A stretch of DNA of 64,000 nucleotides from Hydractinia symbiolongicarpus (taxonomy: Eukaryota; Cnidaria; Hydrozoa; Anthoathecata; Hydractiniidae), in NCBI RefSeq assembly GCF_029227915.1, contig NC_079882.1, forward strand, positions 11,036,001 to 11,100,000, in the 5' to 3' direction. Made by a program: the position numbers and the translations under genes. Numbering within the stretch: the first letter of the stretch is position 1; every line of letters begins with the position of its first letter. This document shows positions 60,608-64,000 of the stretch, in pieces. The notes beneath the pieces are model-generated. The model made no database searches and was not told the origin of the DNA. It worked only from the letters and a program-made list of their open reading frames with translations.

Positions 60608-63600
60608 GAATTAATTAGCAACAAAAGATACAAGTGCATCTGTTGAACACAGTAACAGAAAGCGTTAAGTCTTCCATAAATCAATTACCTATTACAAAAT
60701 ATTGCCTCCTTTCCGAACTTGAGATATTTCAGCTTATCTGATTCTAAAAAGGGAAACCTTCTGTAACCAAATTAGAATTTCAAAAATATAGAGAATAAAC
60801 TTAATTCAACATTGAATATGAAGACACAAAATCTGATGATACTAACTGACAACCACAAAACGTTATACAATAGTGTGTACATTTATATAACTGTTTCCAA
60901 TCACATTTTCTCAATATATAAGAGCCTATACAAGTTTAACCCATAAAAGATTATTGTAAAACAGTGTGTAGGCTTTAAGGTATTACGAAGTAATGTAAAA
61001 GCTCTCACCTCCATAAAACCTATACATTGATAAAGTTTGAATTTGACTTCACAGATAACTGAACATTTCACTTAATTATGACGACATAATTTATGCAGCA
61101 TATATACATATTCGGAAAAGTTATATTTTTGGAAAATATAAGAAGACTGGTCAAACAATTTTGTCAGCTCTATAATATAAGCCTGGCATATTTTTTTTTA
61201 TCAAATAATCACTTTAAAATAATCTGCTGGTACATAACTTTGTTCATACTTCTTTATCAGTGTAGGTAAATTATTTTAAATTATATATGTTAGTTTTACT
61301 CTTCTTATAAGAGTTCTTCTTATAGAAAATGCTTGTAGTCCAAGAAGAGAAATTTACTGTACAAATACAATACAATAAATACAATCTTACTGGAAATTAG
61401 CAAATTTCTATCCATGAGCAATTTACTCTTATTAAAATTTAAAAATGGAGGAAGTGTGGTGATAATAAACTTTCTTCTTGAACCAAATTGTAACTGGTGT
61501 ACAATTTTAAAAAGCAAAAGGAACTTGCACTTAACATTCCTCTTCAGCAGGACATTTACAGACAGTAAGTCAGCCATCTGCAGAAAGATGCATTACACTT
61601 CTTTCATTTGGTGTGTACAACAGCTTTTTAATGCAGAGATCTCTATGCAGACCTTCTAATTCATGTTAGCACTTTGAATATGTAAGCAAATGCTGACATT
61701 TTATGAAAAAATCCCAATTCATTAAAATTCTTGATTCATGTCTACAAATTTTTACTTTGTTTTTTTTCATGTCATTCTTAATTAACTGTTGTTTGAACAT
61801 GGGAACATGGAATGGCAAATCAAAAGATAATTGCCAACGCAAAACAGTTTGCTAATGTGAAGTCAAGCCCGAAATTTCTTGACGAGTAAGTTGGATAAGA
61901 AAGGCTGCTGTGGTAGCAATATAGCATCAGTGGGCAATAAAGAGTTCTTAGAAAATTTTGACACTAAATTCCCCTTAATACTCAGGACAGCGCATTTCCC
62001 GCCATTCCAAATTAAAGCTGTACAATGCTACTTGAGCATTTTTACATATTTTTAATTTAATTTTTAAAGGTTATTTAAAAGTTATTACAACTTATAATAA
62101 CATTGTGAATGTAGAACGCAAGATGAGACAAAGCATACCTGCATACACCTATCTGTTTTTTGTGGTCTTGTTATTGTTCCTACCATGTACTGCAGCACAG
62201 AGTCATAAACATTTCCCTTACCTTTCAATTCACTAATTTTTGAATTTACTATTTCTTGGCACAAACTTAAATTAACTTACCACTATCAGTTTATTGGTTA
62301 TATTTGTCATTACATATATGCGAGGTCGTTTGTAGCAAAAATTCGAAAAAAATTTATCATATTCTTATAAAGAAAATTATGAGCTTTCTAATGATATATT
62401 AAAAAATCTGCAAAATTCCTATTGCCAAAAATAATGAAGCTCTGAAGAAGATAGTGACAGCTTGGACTGAAATATGCCATCACTTTTTTATTATTTTTTG
62501 TTTATTCCAAAGTTATTGCCCCTGGAACTCAAAAATGGGATGTAAGAAAAAAAAAGAGATTTTTTTTCAACATATACAAACCAACAACACGAGAAATGTG
62601 GTAGCATATTCTAAGCAAGACTGTTAGGCAAGATTTTTATGGCTTGTTTTGCACTAATGCAATCCATATTATAATACGTCCGGAGTAGCTTAGGTTTCTT
62701 TTAAAAATGATTATTATAGTGGTAGCTTACTCACAGTTTCAATTATCATCCAGGCTTCCCAAAATGTGACGATGTAACTTCAAAACTGGCTAGGGTAGCC
62801 ACAACTTCTTTATGTCCCTTTATAGTTCTTTGTACTTCTTTTTTGCTTCCTTATTTATATTTTCCTAAATCTTTATAGTTTAGTTGGATCTTGACAACCT
62901 TTTTCACCTATATACAAATCTTAAATGTATTTATTTTGATGTTTTAGCTACGTATCTATATCACCAAGAGGTACTTTCGTTTTGTGATCTGAAATTACAC
63001 TAGCTGACGTACTACACTTCTCGTGATTTTCCTTTGTTCCTTATTTTCGAATAGTTATGTAATTCTAATGTTTTTTACTTTGAGAATGTACCGCGGTAAA
63101 TTTTTTTAATTGTGTATTATAGTATATTGAGTGTAACTTGACATAGTAATTTAAAAGAATAGGTAAACAGATTTATTAATGGCAATATATTGTGCCACAT
63201 ATATCCAGCTTGACAGCCAGTATATTTATTCCACAAATTTATTCCATAGTGTGATGGCAAGTATCTGGTGGTGAATACTATGTTTTAGTTTTTGCCATAA
63301 TGGAGTTAAAGTATTATTTTCCCAGGTTACTTTAGGCAAATTTTAGGCAGCCTTATCTCTGATATCTTTTTAACATATTCATTGTCCTGTAGTAATTAAC
63401 CCTATTTAAACCAGGTTGTGTGTTAATAAAATGTGGTAATAGAGCTTAACCAACATTTGGCGTAAAAACATAATAACAAGATCAGTTGCTCTGATTTATT
63501 TGACTCAGGCTTTGATCATGTTTTTCTGAAAAGAAAATGTATATACGTATTTTTTCAACATTTGGTCAAAATTCCCAATGTTTTACAAAAGTCTTGTTAG

Positions 63601-64000
63601 CCTCCTTTTAAAACGCCTAAATTTTGGAACTCAGAAAGTAAATATACAGCTAATATATTTTTTTTATCCCAATTTCATTACGTAATGGCACCCTAAAACA
63701 ACTTTAAATTGAAAAATCCTATTTGTAAACAAGCTATTTTTGATTTTCACAATATCCTAAACTTTTTTTACTGACACTAAGTCGTTGAAGTGCAAAACGA
63801 TCTGCAAATACTAAATAACTTACTGCTATGACATATCATCTTACGGCTTTTAATATTAGTGGAAGGTAGTAAATTTTACAAAATAATTCCTCACAACTTC
63901 TGTAAAAATTGAAGCTATGACTTAGACTAGGTTCTAGACTTTTTTGATAAAATGAATGCAAAAAAATTTCTACCTAATTATCATTTCGACTTCTTTTATC
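60608..64000. other. Right-hand region without securely identified gene
   Basis: Apart from the candidate exon at 62139-62232 this is AT-rich sequence. 61560-61660 (minus) has an open stretch with GLHRDLCIKKLLYTPNERSV but no good splice pair. Nothing else is supported. Confidence 0.4.
62139..62232 (-). CDS. Candidate exon, minus strand
   Basis: After an ATTAG acceptor, 94 bases code for ELKGKGNVYDSVLQYMVGTI and TRPQKTDRCMQ, ending at a CAG/GTATGC donor in phase 0. The sequence looks coding and helical but I cannot name the family. A further open segment ending at a GTGAGT donor lies at about 62735-62776 (YIVTFWEAWMIIET) and does not join it in phase. Confidence 0.35.

Noticed and set aside
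61560-61660. Open minus-strand stretch with HRDLCIKKLLYTPNERSV as MDM2 SWIB exon
   Set aside because: Loose similarity only; the acceptor lacks a pyrimidine tract and the phase does not fit the neighbouring candidates.

Overview
This is a eukaryotic nuclear window, AT-rich, with many short introns and decayed mobile DNA. The recognisable genes are all conserved animal genes. The many short foldback elements, LINEs with PHD-type zinc fingers and secreted LamG protein fit a cnidarian, probably a hydrozoan or other medusozoan; that placement is an inference from style and gene content. All splice junctions were placed by eye from GT/AG consensus, reading-phase continuity and similarity to known families.

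Layout. 1-10004 (minus): Integrator subunit 9 (INTS9), 23 coding exons, 3' end outside the window. 10.0-20.2 kb: no host gene recognised; it holds LINE fragments on both strands, a candidate solo LTR, tandem repeats, and a 5'-truncated LINE reverse transcriptase (17226-18665, minus) next to a PHD-finger fragment. 20175-21959 (plus): a complete Munc18/STXBP1-type protein in one uninterrupted exon. 23.5 kb: a frameshifted THAP-domain relic. 24733-32673 (minus): cytosolic arginyl-tRNA synthetase (RARS1), 14 coding exons, with an in-frame upstream ATG at 32805 adding a presequence-like 44 residues. 33-39.9 kb: intergenic, with three foldback elements, a 128-bp satellite and a cluster of TTTCTAGAAA palindromes. 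39891-40598 (minus): ZC3H10-like CCCH protein, divergently transcribed from 42280-45195 (plus), an AEBP2/jing-type PRC2 cofactor. 48131-54927 (minus): a secreted protein of four LamG/concanavalin-like domains in 13 exons. 55718-56310 (minus): last exon of an MDM2-type RING ubiquitin ligase; candidate upstream exons lie at 59-62 kb.

The genes do not form one pathway. They cover snRNA 3' processing (INTS9), vesicle fusion (STXBP), translation (RARS1), RNA binding (ZC3H10), Polycomb (AEBP2), extracellular recognition (LamG) and p53-type control (MDM2). The most interesting points are the possible dual cytosol/mitochondrion start of RARS1, which fits the known loss of mitochondrial tRNAs and synthetases in Cnidaria; the intron-free STXBP gene; the MDM2 RING with an altered P-loop; the phase-1 exon duplication pattern in the LamG gene; and a 90-bp near-perfect hairpin at 47.7 kb.
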